From Sodiomyces alkalinus F11 (taxonomy: Eukaryota; Ascomycota; Sordariomycetes; Glomerellales; Plectosphaerellaceae): a stretch of DNA of 64,000 nucleotides. The DNA lies in the NCBI RefSeq assembly GCF_003711515.1, contig NW_021167085.1:249649-313648 (forward strand), read 5' to 3'. The notes under the pieces were generated by a model. That model saw nothing but the letters and a program-made list of their open reading frames with translations. It made no database searches and was not told where the DNA came from. Shown here one piece after another: positions 21,877-34,100 of the stretch (position 1 is the first letter of the stretch; every line of letters starts with the position of its first letter). Both the position numbers and the translations under genes were made by a program.

Positions 21877-23424
21877 ATGGCTACAGCTACAAGACACCGC
21901 ATGTCGTTCTCGGCCACCTCTACCGCCACCATGGTGGTCGAGCAGCCTAAGCAGTTGCCCAAACAGGTAAGCGAGCAGCAAAAAGAGCATTACGTTCAAT
22001 GTTCTTTGCAAGTGAGGAGGACAGGTCTATCTTCCGTTCAGGACTGGTAGCGCTAACACATATCCCACACACAGGCGACGCTCAAGGTCGAACACGACCA
22101 ATTCCCAGACATCCAGACGATCCGCGACGCCATCCCAGCGCACTGCTTCGAATCGTCCCTCTGGACGGGCTTCTACTACGTCTTCCGCGACCTCACCATG
22201 GTGTCCGCCCTCGCCTGGGCCGCCCTGACCTACATCCCCGCCATCCCGGACCCCATCTACCGCACCGCCGCCTGGATCGCCTACGGCTACGTCCAAGGGC
22301 TCTTCTGCACGGGCGTGTGGATCCTGGGCCACGAGTGCGGCCACGGCTCCTTCTCCAAGTACCGCGCCGTCAACGACTTTGTCGGCTGGGCCCTGCACTC
22401 GTTCCTCCTCGTGCCCTTCTTCTCCTGGAAGTTCTCGCACCACCGCCACCACCGCTTCCACAACCACATCGAGAAGGACATGGTCTTCGCCCCGATGACC
22501 GTGGCCCGGAAGCAGGAGATTGAGCAGCAGAAGCAAAAGACCGAGGCCGCCCTCTCGACCCTCGACCTGCACGAAATGGTCGAGGATACCCCGCTCTCCC
22601 AGATGGCCAAGCTGCTCGCCCATCAGCTCTTCGGCTGGCAGTCCTACCTCTTCCTCAACGCCTCCGCCGGCAAGGGCAGTGCCCAGCGCGAGGCCAAGGG
22701 TCTCGATGCCTGGTTCCGCGTCAGCCACTTTGACCCTTTCAGTGCCGTTTTCCGTCCTTCGGAGGCCAAGTACATCTTTTACTCCGACGTCGGACTTGCT
22801 ATTACCCTGGGTTGTCTCTACATGGCGGCGCAAGTCGTTGGTACTTCGACCGTCCTGCTTCTCTATGCCGTTCCTTACTTGTGGGTACACCACTGGCTGG
22901 GTATGTCTTTTCCTTTTTTTCTTCTTCTTTTATATATATATATATATATATAGATACCACGAACCACTGACTGACTCGACCTCTGCATAGTGGCCATCAC
23001 CTACCTTCACCACACGCACCCCGACCTCCCCCACTACACCGAAGAGGGCTGGTCCTACGTAAAGGGCGCGCTTTCCACCGTCGACCGCGACTTTGGCTTC
23101 ATCGGCAAGCACATCTTCCACGGCATCATCGAGAAGCACGTCGTCCACCACCTCTTCACGTACGTTACTTCCCCCCTTCAAAAAAAAATTATGAACCTTC
23201 TGCCTGTCCTTCTCATACTAACGTCGAAAAAAAAACCCAGGCGCATCCCCTTCTACCACGCCGACGAAGCCACCGAAGCCATCAAGCCCATCCTCGGCGA
23301 CCGCTACACCCTGGACAACCGCAGCTTCCTGGGCCAGCTCTGGCAGGCCTTCACAACGCTGCGCTACGTCGAGCACGACCCTGCCCACCCCGGTGCTCTC
23401 CGGTGGGTCAAGACCAAGAAGTAA
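21877..23424 (+). CDS. Delta12-type membrane fatty acid desaturase, four exons
   Basis: Exons 21877-21966, 22075-22900, 22991-23159 and 23241-23424 join in frame to 422 residues. All introns are GT...AG and the third starts GTACGT. The three histidine boxes of membrane di-iron desaturases are present: HECGH (about residue 90), HHRHH followed by FHNHIEKDMVF (about residue 125), and HVVHH followed by IPFYHADEATEAIKP near residue 350. Long hydrophobic segments fit an ER membrane protein. In fungi this box set and the EKDMVF context belong to oleate Delta12 desaturases (linoleate synthesis); a Delta15 or paralogue role cannot be excluded. The N-terminus is shorter than in many orthologues (about 30 residues in exon 1). 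The ATG at 21877 is the first in the leader. Confidence 0.85.
22931..22952. repeat. (TA)n microsatellite inside desaturase intron 2
   Basis: About eleven TA units within intron 22901-22990, between the splice donor and the branch region. Confidence 0.9.
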
Positions 23425-24381
23425 CAGTTGAGGAAAGAAGAACGAAAACCGCTTCTACCAGCGAGGTGCCATGTCAAAAGCGCATTCCAGCTGCGTTGAA
23501 GAGCAAAAAGAAAGAAGAAAACGATAGAGAGTCACATAGAGGTCACCGACATGGATGTACATACCGCCCCTTATTTCTTGGAGGCAGTTTCTACCCTGTG
23601 CTTTTTCGGGCTCTTCGGTTCCCACTTGGACGGCATAGACCGGCGGCGGCGCTTTGTATTTTGCGAAAACCCGAAAGATAGAAAGTCCTCCTCTCGCGGG
23701 GTTTAGAGGGAGAGAAATGCATTAGAGGTACTGATACTACTAAATGATCTTTATGAGTGCAATGGTTCCTGGGATTCGCCATTTGTTTTAATCCGGAAAA
23801 CAACTGTTAGGCGTCAAATGCGCATATCGTCCTCGTCACCTGCGGTTCTCATGATTCAGATAGTGGCCGGGACAGATCGTTGCTGCTTCAACGCACGAAT
23901 ACGGTCCTAGATGGACGACGGTCATTATTGCCCTACATCGTCCAGCGTTGAACCTTATATGTGCTTGTAGCCAAGCTATGCTTTCCTCTCTGGGTAGGCG
24001 TACTCCCTCATAACCTCACCACGTCCTACTTACACTCATGATTCTGCAGCAGTGAAGGCAGTGGTATCCCAGTCAATGTCTCTAGGCTGGATCATTAGTC
24101 CGGTCGCAAGACTCTCACGCCTTCTCCTCGGCAGATATCTGCTTCCACTGCGGTATCGGCTTCTTCAGAAGAGCCCAGCTGCCATGTAGGTTCTAACTTG
24201 TAACGAGTCTGCGCATCCAGACCAACCCAAGCAAGCAAGATATTCCCAGAGTGGCAGCCATCATCATCAACCGATTCAACAAACTTGATATTTTCCAAGC
24301 TCGCATCCGTCCAAGCACCGTCTCCTTCAAAACACGTCGGAGGAGGAAGTCGAATCCTGGTTCTATCGTGTAGACCACACA
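23425..24381. other. Spacer downstream of the desaturase gene
   Basis: Contains the desaturase 3' region and about 900 bp with no supported gene. Confidence 0.4.
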
Positions 24382-24960
24382 ATGTACCCACACTACGACG
24401 TCGACGTCCAAGACGACGATCGCGGCGAGACGAACACCAGCGTCGAGACGAACAACGTCGAAACCACCGAAACCACCAACGGTGTCAACGGCGTCGAAGA
24501 TGAGAACCATTTCGATAATCACATTATCGAGAACGACACTATCGAGAACGACACTATCCAGAACGACAACATTGAGAGCGACAACATCGACGACAACAAC
24601 ATCGACAACGACGACATCGACGACAACATCGAAAACGTAAACACCGTACGACATGCCAACACCCCCGTCAGCCTCGGACTCAGCCTGGACGACAGCAGGC
24701 TCTCCCTCGACAACACCCGCTACTTCGAGTGGGTGGCAGACTACATTAGGGACCTCTACGCCTGGGCCCACGACGCCTACCGCATCAGCACCCAGACCCA
24801 TCGCATCTCCACGTCGCTCATCGAGACGGCGCAGCAGGGGCTCCTATACGAACACAGCGGCGCGCTCGCGCAGTCGCAGAGGAACCGCGTCTGCGCCGAG
24901 CATATCTTACGGGACTTGCTGGAAAGCCTCAGGCTTGACGCTTTGGCGGGTACGCTTTAG
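24382..24960 (+). CDS. Small acidic Asn/Asp-rich hypothetical protein (192 aa)
   Basis: Intronless frame from ATG 24382. The first 90 residues are very rich in Asn, Asp, Glu, Thr and Ile and hold degenerate short repeats (ENDTIENDTIQNDNIESDNI and variants), so this half is probably disordered. The second half changes character (SLGLSLDDSRLSLDN, WVADYIRDLYAWAHDAYRIS, a helical C-terminus with LRDLLESL). No signal peptide, membrane span or known family. The frame shift between a simple-sequence half and a helical half, and the tidy stop, favour a real gene. The repeats could equally be an expanded microsatellite in non-coding DNA. Confidence 0.45.
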   Translation: MYPHYDVDVQDDDRGETNTSVETNNVETTETTNGVNGVEDENHFDNHIIENDTIENDTIQNDNIESDNIDDNNIDNDDIDDNIENVNTVRHANTPVSLGLSLDDSRLSLDNTRYFEWVADYIRDLYAWAHDAYRISTQTHRISTSLIETAQQGLLYEHSGALAQSQRNRVCAEHILRDLLESLRLDALAGTL

Positions 24961-25811
24961 GTGCCGTTCGGCGAGGTCTTGATCGATTTGAAGGGCGGAA
25001 GGAGCAACACCACAGGGAGCTCTTATAGACAAGATGTCTTGAATAGTTTAGTGACTGACTACCTTACTTTATACTATGTTTTGCTCTGAATCATGTACCC
25101 AAGGTAGATTCTTCTGTGCTCTGACTGGTACATGCACATTCACGACCAATTGACTCCCTTTTCGCCCGGCGCCCCTTTTCCTTTTCTTAAAAGAACTCGA
25201 GATGAAGCAACTCCGTTATTATGTACAGTAACCCAACCACGAAGGCCAGAGGAAATGTCATGCCGTTCCGAAAGACACAGTTAAGCCTCGCCAAGTCGCA
25301 GCAGCTATCCGTATTCTGTACTTCATATTGACGCCGCAGTGTAGCCTCTCGTCGTTGCGCAAGCAGCAATGGAACGCCAAAAAAGAAGAAGAAAAAAAAA
25401 GGAAAAAAGGGGAAACGGAAACTGACCATTAACTCCTCTCCCCCTTTCCCCGTCCCAGGTCCTTTCATGGCTGGGGGATATAATACACCTGTCCCATAAC
25501 CATGTAGTCTAGGTAGAGTCTCATCATACACGTAAAAATGCAGACACCCGTACTTTACAGTGTTCCCCCCCTTCTCTGCCTTGCTAAAACCTCCCCCAAT
25601 TAAAAGCACGGCGAAAAAAACAAATCCGATCCCAAGCCAAAGCCGTACGCCATACCAACGTAGCCATCCGTTGCCCTATTCGTGTGCCCGTGAACCCTTT
25701 TTGTCTGGACCGAACGCACGCGCTGCCTATGCCGTGAGGAGCCAATGCTGAAACAAACACGAGAAGAAGGGGAAAAAAAAGAAGGAACCCCCCCGGCGGA
25801 ACAAAACCACC
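24961..25811. other. Convergent 3' spacer
   Basis: Lies between two genes that point toward each other. It holds an A-rich run at 25380-25415 and no recognised gene. Confidence 0.4.
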
Positions 25812-27039
25812 CTATACACGCCGTGGCACGACACCCCGTTCTACCCGAGCCGTCTCGTTGATCAGAGGCATGCAGCCAAACAACTCCGCAAAGATATTCA
25901 GACACTTCGACCGGGCCACGAGATGACCAGGCTTCCCGCTGATGCTCATACGCGGCGCAAAGTTATGGTACTCCCGATGGCCGCGGACCAACAGGGGCCC
26001 CGTGCGGGTCAGCATGGACGCGACGTAGTTCATGCCAATGTCCTCGCAGTTGAGGTGGTCGTCGACGTGGGCCCGGATGGCTTTGGTGGCCTCGTCCTCG
26101 GCCAGCGTGTAGTAGTCCAGGAACTTGACGTGGGCGAAGGCCAGGTTCGTGATGATCATGGCGTACTCGTCCTTCTTCTTGTCGCACATGTCGTACCGCC
26201 AGTCGCCGCGGTCGTCGACCCAGGCGCAGCGCGGTAGGCCGCCCACCAGGCGGTCGCGGCCGAACTTGCGCCACGACTGGAAGACGAACTCGAGGTCCGA
26301 CGGGTAGAAGAACACGTCGTCGTCCGAGAGCAGGATGGCCTGGGTCTGGAAGTCCGGGTCGGGCTTGAGCTTCTCGTTGAGGCTGTTGCGCGGTGAGCGG
26401 CGGTAACGGACGGGGACGCCGCGGTCTGACGTGAAATTGGCCGGCGGGGTCTCTTCGAGGTTGTTCCAGACCACGACGACCTCGTGGAGGGAGGGGACGT
26501 CCGGGGAGGAGAGGATTGTTGTCAGGGTCGTGTTGAGTTCTACCGGGCGACGATAGGTCTGAATCGCGATACTGTGTTGCGTGTGTGTATATACACACAG
26601 CTTGGTTAGCCACCTTATCTCGGCGCGGATGGTGAGAGGATTTGGTGAGGATCAGGCCAGAGGATCAAACACGCTGGGACAAAGAGAATAGTCGAAGAGG
26701 GGAAAAAAGGTAGACATACGTGAACTTGTCGTCGCGCAATTTGGCATATTTCGCCTCGGCCGCCTCCAAGAACTCGGCCACGCCAGCACGGTGTGTGTCC
26801 ACGTTACAGAGAGGAATCTTGGGCGTCGGAGGAGCAGGTCGGGGGAACAAGTCGACCGTCTTCGAGTTACCACTGCCCTTGACAATCCACGGCAGATCCC
26901 AAGCGGGGGAGAAGCCAACAAGGAGGATGACGAAGCCGGCGATGGCGGTGAAGGCCAGGGCGAGCAAGGTCGCCCTACCCACGAGTCGTGGATTCCTCCC
27001 GGCGAGGAGATTCATGTATGTGTATTTGTATTTGGCCAT
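25812..27039 (-). CDS. GT64 (EXTL2-like) glycosyltransferase, type II membrane protein, two exons
   Basis: Exons 27039-26720 and 26571-25812 on the minus strand join across a 148-bp intron (GTATGT...ACACAG) to 359 residues. A short basic N-terminus is followed by a hydrophobic anchor at about residues 22-43 (LLALAFTAIAGFVILLVGF), typical of a Golgi type II enzyme. The catalytic part starts after the intron with IAIQTYRRPVELNTTL and VVVVWNN, and carries SDDDVFF, the DxD-like metal/nucleotide-sugar site. Later motifs are GGLPRCAW, HLNCEDIGMNYV and MSISGKPGHLVARSKCLN, which agree with the exostosin C-terminal domain of GT64. In animals this fold transfers GlcNAc or GalNAc residues; the fungal donor and acceptor are unknown. 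Both flanks are non-coding. Confidence 0.8.
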
Positions 27040-29589
27040 GATGGGCCAGTGACAATCGGTCGTTTGTTGGGTTCGGCTCGTCGACTTGTCGGCTCGGGTT
27101 GGTCAGCGCGTGGGATGCAGCGGCTTGTCGGTCGCCCCCGCGAGGAGCAGCACGACGCAGCGCAACGGAGGGAAAGCAACAAGAACTGCGGCTCAGCGTA
27201 GCCTAGCACAGACAGGTAAGGTAATGGATTGGTAGAAGGGCCGGCCGGGAAGGACTTTAAACGTTGAAAATAGAGAGCTGACCAAGTTCGGGGATGTGTG
27301 AGCGGAGGGGAAAGGAGGACAAAAGAGGACAAAAATCGAGGACGACGAAGAATAGGGGAGGGAAGCGAAGCGAATGATGATGCTGACCATAGAATTGGAT
27401 CGACCAAGACCAAGAAAAGCTTAATTAGGTCATACATAAGGTACTAAGGTACATAAGGCACTGATTGTACTTTGTGCTTTGTACCTACATCGCATCGCAG
27501 CAACACGATCGGGGCTAGAGGTACGTACCGTACCCTACGAAGCTACCTAGATGTACAAGTACTTCGTATAAAATCTCCGTCCCTTTCCCAGTCCGGATAC
27601 CTACATCGTAATAGAGCCACTTCGGAACGCCCGGACAACCCGTCATCACATTCTGGACCTCTGCGAGAAAAGGACAAGTAAATTCTCGTCCGGAAGAAGG
27701 AGTGTCCAAGGTAATTACCTTACTCAACAAGCCTCTGCCAGGAATTTTCCCGCATACCTCCGCCGATTCACCGGAATGTAGCCCTGCCCCTCCCTATCCC
27801 ATACGAGAGGGAAATTTCGGCGTCCTCGCACGAAATGTGACTCGTTCTGCCCTATGGTGGAACATCTAGCGGACACGTACAGAAGTTATCGGCCAAACAC
27901 TCTACGTGGTACGGATACGAAAACAGTCCGGCACTATAACCGTCATCGTGCATGACGCCAATGGCATACTACACTACACTGCTGATAACGCCCTGCCCTG
28001 GCGTCCACGCGTCATCCTAGATAGAAAAACACGCACTCAGGTGCCGGAATGCCGCCCAATGATTCGTAACAAATACATGTACCCATCGACTGGGACGAGA
28101 AGAGAATTTCACTGTTGACTGTCACTAACACTGTACCTTAGCCCTAAGACATGTGGATTTCCCAATGGAATGATTATTCTCCAGCGTTTTTCAATCCAGA
28201 AGACTGGGGACGTTTGTGCCGTGCCCCTCGCCTGCATTTTAATTTGTAGATCGGGGACATACGGTATTGGCCCTGTCGAACCTGGGGCCTTGACGCTTTG
28301 GTCCATGTCCGTTTGCATCTTAGGGAGGAGGACTCGTAGGTGGCAAATGGGCTTCAGACCGGGCCAAGGCAACAAGCAACCAGGTAAACGGTGCGATGAG
28401 TGCCACTCCCTCTCTGGCTTAACTCCATGTCATATTTTTCTCGTATACGGGGCGAAAAGCACATGATAATGTCTCATTTTTTTGTCTCGTCCTGGGAAGG
28501 GAGAAGGAAAGGGAGGCGACATACCTAATACCGCATTCCCTCCCTGAAGACATCTGCCAGAGCATGTACACGAGGCACCTAGGTCAGGGCAGCTATAGCT
28601 ATCTATGATGGACAGCCATCTCACTTACCGGCTTCGTATCTACCGTTGGCCGTGTATTACTATAATCCGTTACCCTTCTACGCACACTCCCTAAAAAGAC
28701 GAAAGGCATGACAAGCACTAAAACACATATGCAGGCAACAAGGAGGAACCTCTAACGGCCTTCGGAAGTACTGCTAGCAGAGATGATGCATCACCAGAAG
28801 TAGTCATGTGCAAGAGTGTGCAAATAATTACCTGTTATCAAGCAGCTCCAGGCAAATATGCCAAGGACCCGAAACCACAGTCTAGGCCGCATGTCTGCGA
28901 TGCTATGCTGCCGTCCATGTCGGCGTCGTGGAAGCGTTAAGATGTTTTACACATAACCTAGGGCATCATGTTAGAAGACCTAGGGTTATTAGCACATCAT
29001 GATCCCGAGGAGACAACCTTCTCCTTCACTTCGTCAAGAAAAAGTTGTGTGACCACAGGACATGCATAAGGGATACAAGACATGCAAAAACACCGGGCAG
29101 ATGACAACGTGAAAACATGGGTAAAAAGAACGTGGAATTCACCAAACTAAAACTAAGAAAAAGAACCAAAAGCAAGGCGACCGAACCACGCCAGCGCACG
29201 CAAGCAGAACAGCAAGCAAGCAAACTGACTTTTCCTTAAGAAATCGAGTCGTGATGGGGTTGGCCATGCCTTCTGTTCATGGTCGAGTCCCTCGTCGTCA
29301 TTGGTTGCGGGCAAACGAACAAAAGAAAATAGCGAGAGCATTGAGTAGAGCGTCGTATCCTCGTCGAGTCGGGTATGGGGATGACATGGCAGCCTGGTTT
29401 GACTGCCAGGCTAGTAACAGCCCTCGGGGGCTCACAGCGTTGGTACACATTTGTACACATTCACCTTCCCCCGACAGCCAAGCAGCATGCCTTCATCTCC
29501 TTTCGCGTTCAGGTTTGTTCGCTCACTACGAAAAGGCCCATCCACCGGCGATTAGCTTGACTTCCACACGTAGCGGAGGGGGCCAAGGG
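27040..29589. other. 2.5-kb spacer
   Basis: Upstream region of the GT64 gene and downstream region of the RNA-binding protein gene. Several short frames on both strands show no family resemblance, and no repeat family was seen. Confidence 0.4.
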
Positions 29590-31162
29590 TTAACGAACAA
29601 ACGGACGAACCTGCGTTGGGGCACCAGCGCCAGGAGGAGGAGGCGGGCCGCCGGGACCAGGAGGTCCACCGAAGGGCGGGCCATATCCACCAGGAGCAGC
29701 CCCCGGTCCGCCGGGACCGGCGGGTCCAAAGTAGTGCGGCGGAGGAGGCGCGGGCCGGTACGGTGTACCCACGCCCGAGTTATTCTGCGACCGACCCCAG
29801 CTGAGCCGGACGCGCGAGTTGCCAATCGGGTATCCCTGCATCTGGTTGATCGCCATCTCGGCCGCGTGACGATGGACGAACTGAACGAAGCCGCAGCCCT
29901 TGCCAGGAGGGATCTTGACGTAGGTGATTTCACCGAAGCCCTGGAAGAAGCTTCGAAGCTCATCCTCGGTGACGTACCCCGAAAGGCCGCCGACGAAGAC
30001 CGTGGTGTTGTTGGGATCAGTGAACTGGTTCATCTGCTGCTGGAACGGCGCGGCGCCGTATCCCTGACCACCGAAGGCAGGACCGGGCGGGACGCCATAA
30101 AACCCCTGCTGATGGGGATGCATGGCAGGGGGCATCTGAGGGCCGTGGGGGCCACCATACGGGCCGCCATGGTTCCTGTCCGTGTCGTCAGTCATCGGTC
30201 AAGTTATCCACGTCGTAAGGGGCCAAGGAGCCCAGGAAGCAACATACCGGTTCTTAGGCGTGGCCGTCGAAATCCGCATAGGGCGATTTCCGCAGTAAAC
30301 TCCCTGCATTTCTACGAGCGCCCGCTGCTGATCCGACTCGTCCGTGAAGCGAACGAAGCCATAGCCGCGGGACTGACCAGTGACCGCATCGGTCATGATC
30401 TTAGCAGACTTGCAAGACGGGAACCGCGACTGGAAAAGCGACACGAGGACAAACTCGTTCACTTCGGGGCCGAGGTCGCCGACAAAGATGGAGTACTCGG
30501 GACCGCGATCGTCACTAACGCTACATCAGAACGATTTCTTCAGCAGGGGAAAAACAAAATATAAGGAAAAGAAGGGGAAAAAACTTACCGGCGATCATTG
30601 ATACCACCACCAGAAGCCCAGTTAAGCTTGAACATGCGAGCCGAGTTGGGAACCGGGTTGCCGTTCAGGGTAAGAGCCTTGGAGGCGGCTTCGGTGGTGG
30701 AGAACTCGACGAAGCAGTAGCCGGCATTCCTTCAACACATAGTTAGTAGCCGCCAAAAGAATAAAAGCAATGAACAGAATGTTGCTCATGCTTGTTGACT
30801 TACCCCGAGTTCTTGTCGCGAATGACCTTCACATTGACATTCTCGCCCGCGGCGCTCAAAAATACGCCCTTGATGAAGTTCTCGTCCATCCAAGGCTCCA
30901 GTTCACCCATCCTGGCATTTAGTTAGCAGGGAACCTGCGGATGTCCAGGTTTCGGCGAAGATTCTCACCAGAGTGTCGTCTTGTTGCCCTCCGAAGGAGT
31001 GCCAGAAGACGGGATGTTGGCAGCAGCCATCTCTGCGTTGACATTACCGGGAGCATATCCAGGCATGGGACCCGGCGCGGCAGATCCATAAGCATCTCCG
31101 GCACCATTGGCACCATTGGCACCGGGCTGGGGGCCGTTGTTATAAGCAGTCATACCATCCAT
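29590..31162 (-). CDS. Three-RRM RNA-binding protein (Nam8/TIA-1/Csx1 type), five exons
   Basis: Minus-strand exons 31162-30969, 30911-30804, 30729-30589, 30514-30248 and 30175-29590 join in frame to 431 residues, with all introns GT...AG and 57-74 bp long. RRM1 runs from TTLWMGELEPWMDENFIKGVF to GYCFVEF, interrupted by two introns. RRM2 has YSIFVGDLGPEVNEF and GYGFVRF. RRM3 has TTVFVGGLSGYVTEDELRSFF and GCGFVQF. N- and C-terminal tails are Gly/Pro/Ala-rich and low complexity. This is the arrangement of yeast Nam8, animal TIA-1 and fission-yeast Csx1, which bind U-rich RNA in splicing or mRNA stability. The stop at 29590 is the first in frame; a further 3' exon is possible because the tail ends abruptly near a weak donor. 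Confidence 0.8.
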
Positions 31163-34100
31163 AGTGGCAAGTGGCGATATCGCGTGTTGGGGATGATTTG
31201 AAATGTCAACTCTGTTCGAGAAAGTAAGAGTGGTTCTGTGGAAGAAAGCGACGTTGCTAAACGGTCGTAGGAAGGGCCGTTAAGGTAGAAGTCGTATCGT
31301 TATCTAACACGGCAATGGTTAGCATTGTCGGAGAACAATGGCAGGACCAGGTGATGAACGAGGGTAGTCACAAGAAGCGCAAGGCTGGGAAAGATCAGCC
31401 GGGTGGTATGGTCAGCTTACCGTTACAGTGGTTGCGAAGCGGGAATGAAGAGGGACTTGGGCTGGAAAATCGCACACCGACCAATATCCAGAACCCAAAC
31501 CGAGACTCCGAAACGAGCAAGTGGCAAAGACGAAATCTCTTGACGCCGGCACGCCGCGGTGGAAACAGATATCGGAATAGTCTCGATAACGGAAGTGCGA
31601 GCGAAATGCGAAAGAGTTGTCGAGGAAGGACTTGAGAAAAAGGCTCCAATTACGACTTTTAGTTCCTCAAACACCTCAAAGACTTGCGCCGGAAACCGGA
31701 AATCAAAGGATATCAAGATTACGGTCGAAGGGACACCGGGAAAATGATCCGAGATATTCCTAACCTGCATCAAACATGTTAGCAACTTGTCTGTCTTCCA
31801 TTTTGACAAGATGACTGCATCGCGTGTGTCCCAAGAATGCTAGTGCCGCAAACAGTCAGCCATCGCCCCAGAATGCGATGGTGAGCTGGGTGGATGTGTA
31901 AGCCAAAGCCATTCGGAGGGCTGGTCGCAGTTAAAAATCCTGGCCTCCCATATGCGATTGTGAACGTTGATCCGTGATAATTTTCGCCAATTGCAGGGGC
32001 CACGACGGCACCACAAAACAGAAATTGCGTTCTGCCAGGTAGAACTGTCTCGTCTCGACATCGGGCTTGTCAACAGCACGGCAACCCCACGTACTCGACA
32101 CCACGTTGTTCTGGTGAGGCCTCGGGTTTGCTCGATATGCTTGCTGTCGTTAACAGCAGATGGCGAGTGCAGTCGAGGAAGTATTTGATGGACTATGTGC
32201 CAGAAGAGAATTCAAATAGCCAATTCCAGCAGGCGCTTAGTTCGGTGGGAGAGTCGGCATGATGCACTGTTGGGTGGCAGTGGCATGGATGAGGGCTCAA
32301 GTCATCGGTTTGAAGCGCGGGAGTCGTGGGACCATCAACTAATGATGTTCTCGGTGGTCTTGGCTGAGAATTGAACTCGCGTTCGCGGAAGACAAATATG
32401 TAGACCCGTCCAAATGATGTCGGGACCGGCAATTGGGTTGTAAATGCCGTGGCGCCCACATTTGGTTCCAGGGAATTGATAGGTTGGGGAGGGTTCTGGC
32501 CAATGACCCAGCCAAAAGGACGCCATGAAGAGGAACGTCATAGTACCCGGCGCCGCAACCAGGGACAATGAGCACCAAGGCGTGCGTAGCAGCACTTCTT
32601 GGGACGGAACGCGATGGCGGGAGGCAGTAGAGGGGCGAGGGCGGGGGCGAGGGAAACTTACTTTTGGGCGCCACCTGAGAAAAACACTCGACTAAGCTCG
32701 AAAAAACGAGGAGAGGATTCGGGTGCAATCGGGTAAGGGGAAAGGAAGGCGTCTGGGTAATTGTTGTGGAGAGAAGGGGACGAAGTTTCGGTTTCTCTAT
32801 CAAAATCAAGGCCGAGGACAGATGAGAATATGACAGTACGGGAACTTGTCGAAGTTGCAGTAAGGGAGTAGTCTGTTGTAGAAGAAAAACGCGGCTCGGA
32901 GGAGGCGGGTGACGTCGAATTGACGAGCAGACTCTTTGGTGCCGATGCGCAACGACGGAAGAAGTCGAAGGTCGAAGTCGAGGTCGAGGTCGAGGTCCAA
33001 GGTCAAAGGTCGACAAGGTAACGGATGCGACTAGGTAGGAAGGCGAGCTGACTCTTCGCTGTTGCGAAACAAGCGAGGCAGAAAAAGTATGAAAAGAATC
33101 AATTCTTTTCTCTTGAGCAGAGGACTGAAAAAGAGTCGGGTTGCGAGGAAAACGCAGACTGCCAGCCGGACAATGGCAGGAGAGAGCAAAGCAGCAGCAG
33201 CAGTAAGCACTTGGAAAGCGCAACCAAAAGAAACTCAGAAAGCCCTTTCTCCCAAAGGAGTGCGGAGAGAATGGAGGAAGGCGAAGGGTGGATATTCACT
33301 CTTGGAAGAGAAAAAAAGGAAAACGGTTGGTCAACAGGAGGGGGGGGAAAGAGGAAGAAAAAAAAAGAACAAGAGGAGGGGAGGGGGGAAAAGGAAAAAA
33401 AAAAAAAAGAAGAAAGACACGAGCGAAAGTGAGAGAGGACCGGTTTCTCTCGACGAACGGGACGAACTGTGGATTCGGGATGGGATGGTGGAGATGGATG
33501 GTGGTAAAGGTAGAATGGGCGAGAGACTTTTTCTCTCTTTCTTTCTTTCCTTTTTTTGCTTCTTTTTCTTCCCTTCCTTCCCCCTTCGTCTCGTCATCAC
33601 TACTTTTCCGAGCTGGAGCTAAGACGGTACCTTCCACCTTAGAGTTGCTCAGTATTAATTTGAAGTACTTTTCTATTGCTGAAATGGAAGAATGACCAAT
33701 GAATACGCAGCCTGTCACGGGACGCGCTATTCTATTTTACTATTGGTACCTTGTATTAGCAAAGAAGCGAGGCACTATAAGGCCCTAAGAGTACCTATGT
33801 ACATATGGACGTGTTGTGGTGCTGGACACGGTTAGGATATACCTCCTAAGACTCGAAACTTTCTTTTCGGACTGTGTGGATTAATATGTTGGCTGATGTT
33901 GTGGGTTTGATTTTCAAAGAAGTACACAGTACGCGGGTGTGAAGGAAAGGTAACGGTGTGTGTGTATGAAGTAATTACGGAGTATGACTAGCGTATGCGA
34001 AGTACTTGCACTTTGTATACCCGTTGTTTACCTAGCTGGAGCTCTAAGGAGACTTGGGAAAGACCTTGTTGAAGCACGTTGTCTGGGCATAATTTACGAT

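Noticed and set aside
29251..30564. 437-codon plus-strand open frame over the RNA-binding protein
   Set aside because: Antisense to RRM2 and RRM3 exons with supported splice sites; the composition is Arg-rich and shadow-like.
32339..33223. 294-codon minus-strand open frame upstream of the RNA-binding gene
   Set aside because: Pro/Ser/Arg/Leu-rich with no domain, lying in a pyrimidine-rich leader-like region. More likely untranslated leader or promoter sequence.
33330..33600. Lys/Glu-rich and Ser/Phe-rich short frames in the ECM29/RNA-binding spacer
   Set aside because: Products of purine-rich and T-rich simple sequence, with no protein-like variation.
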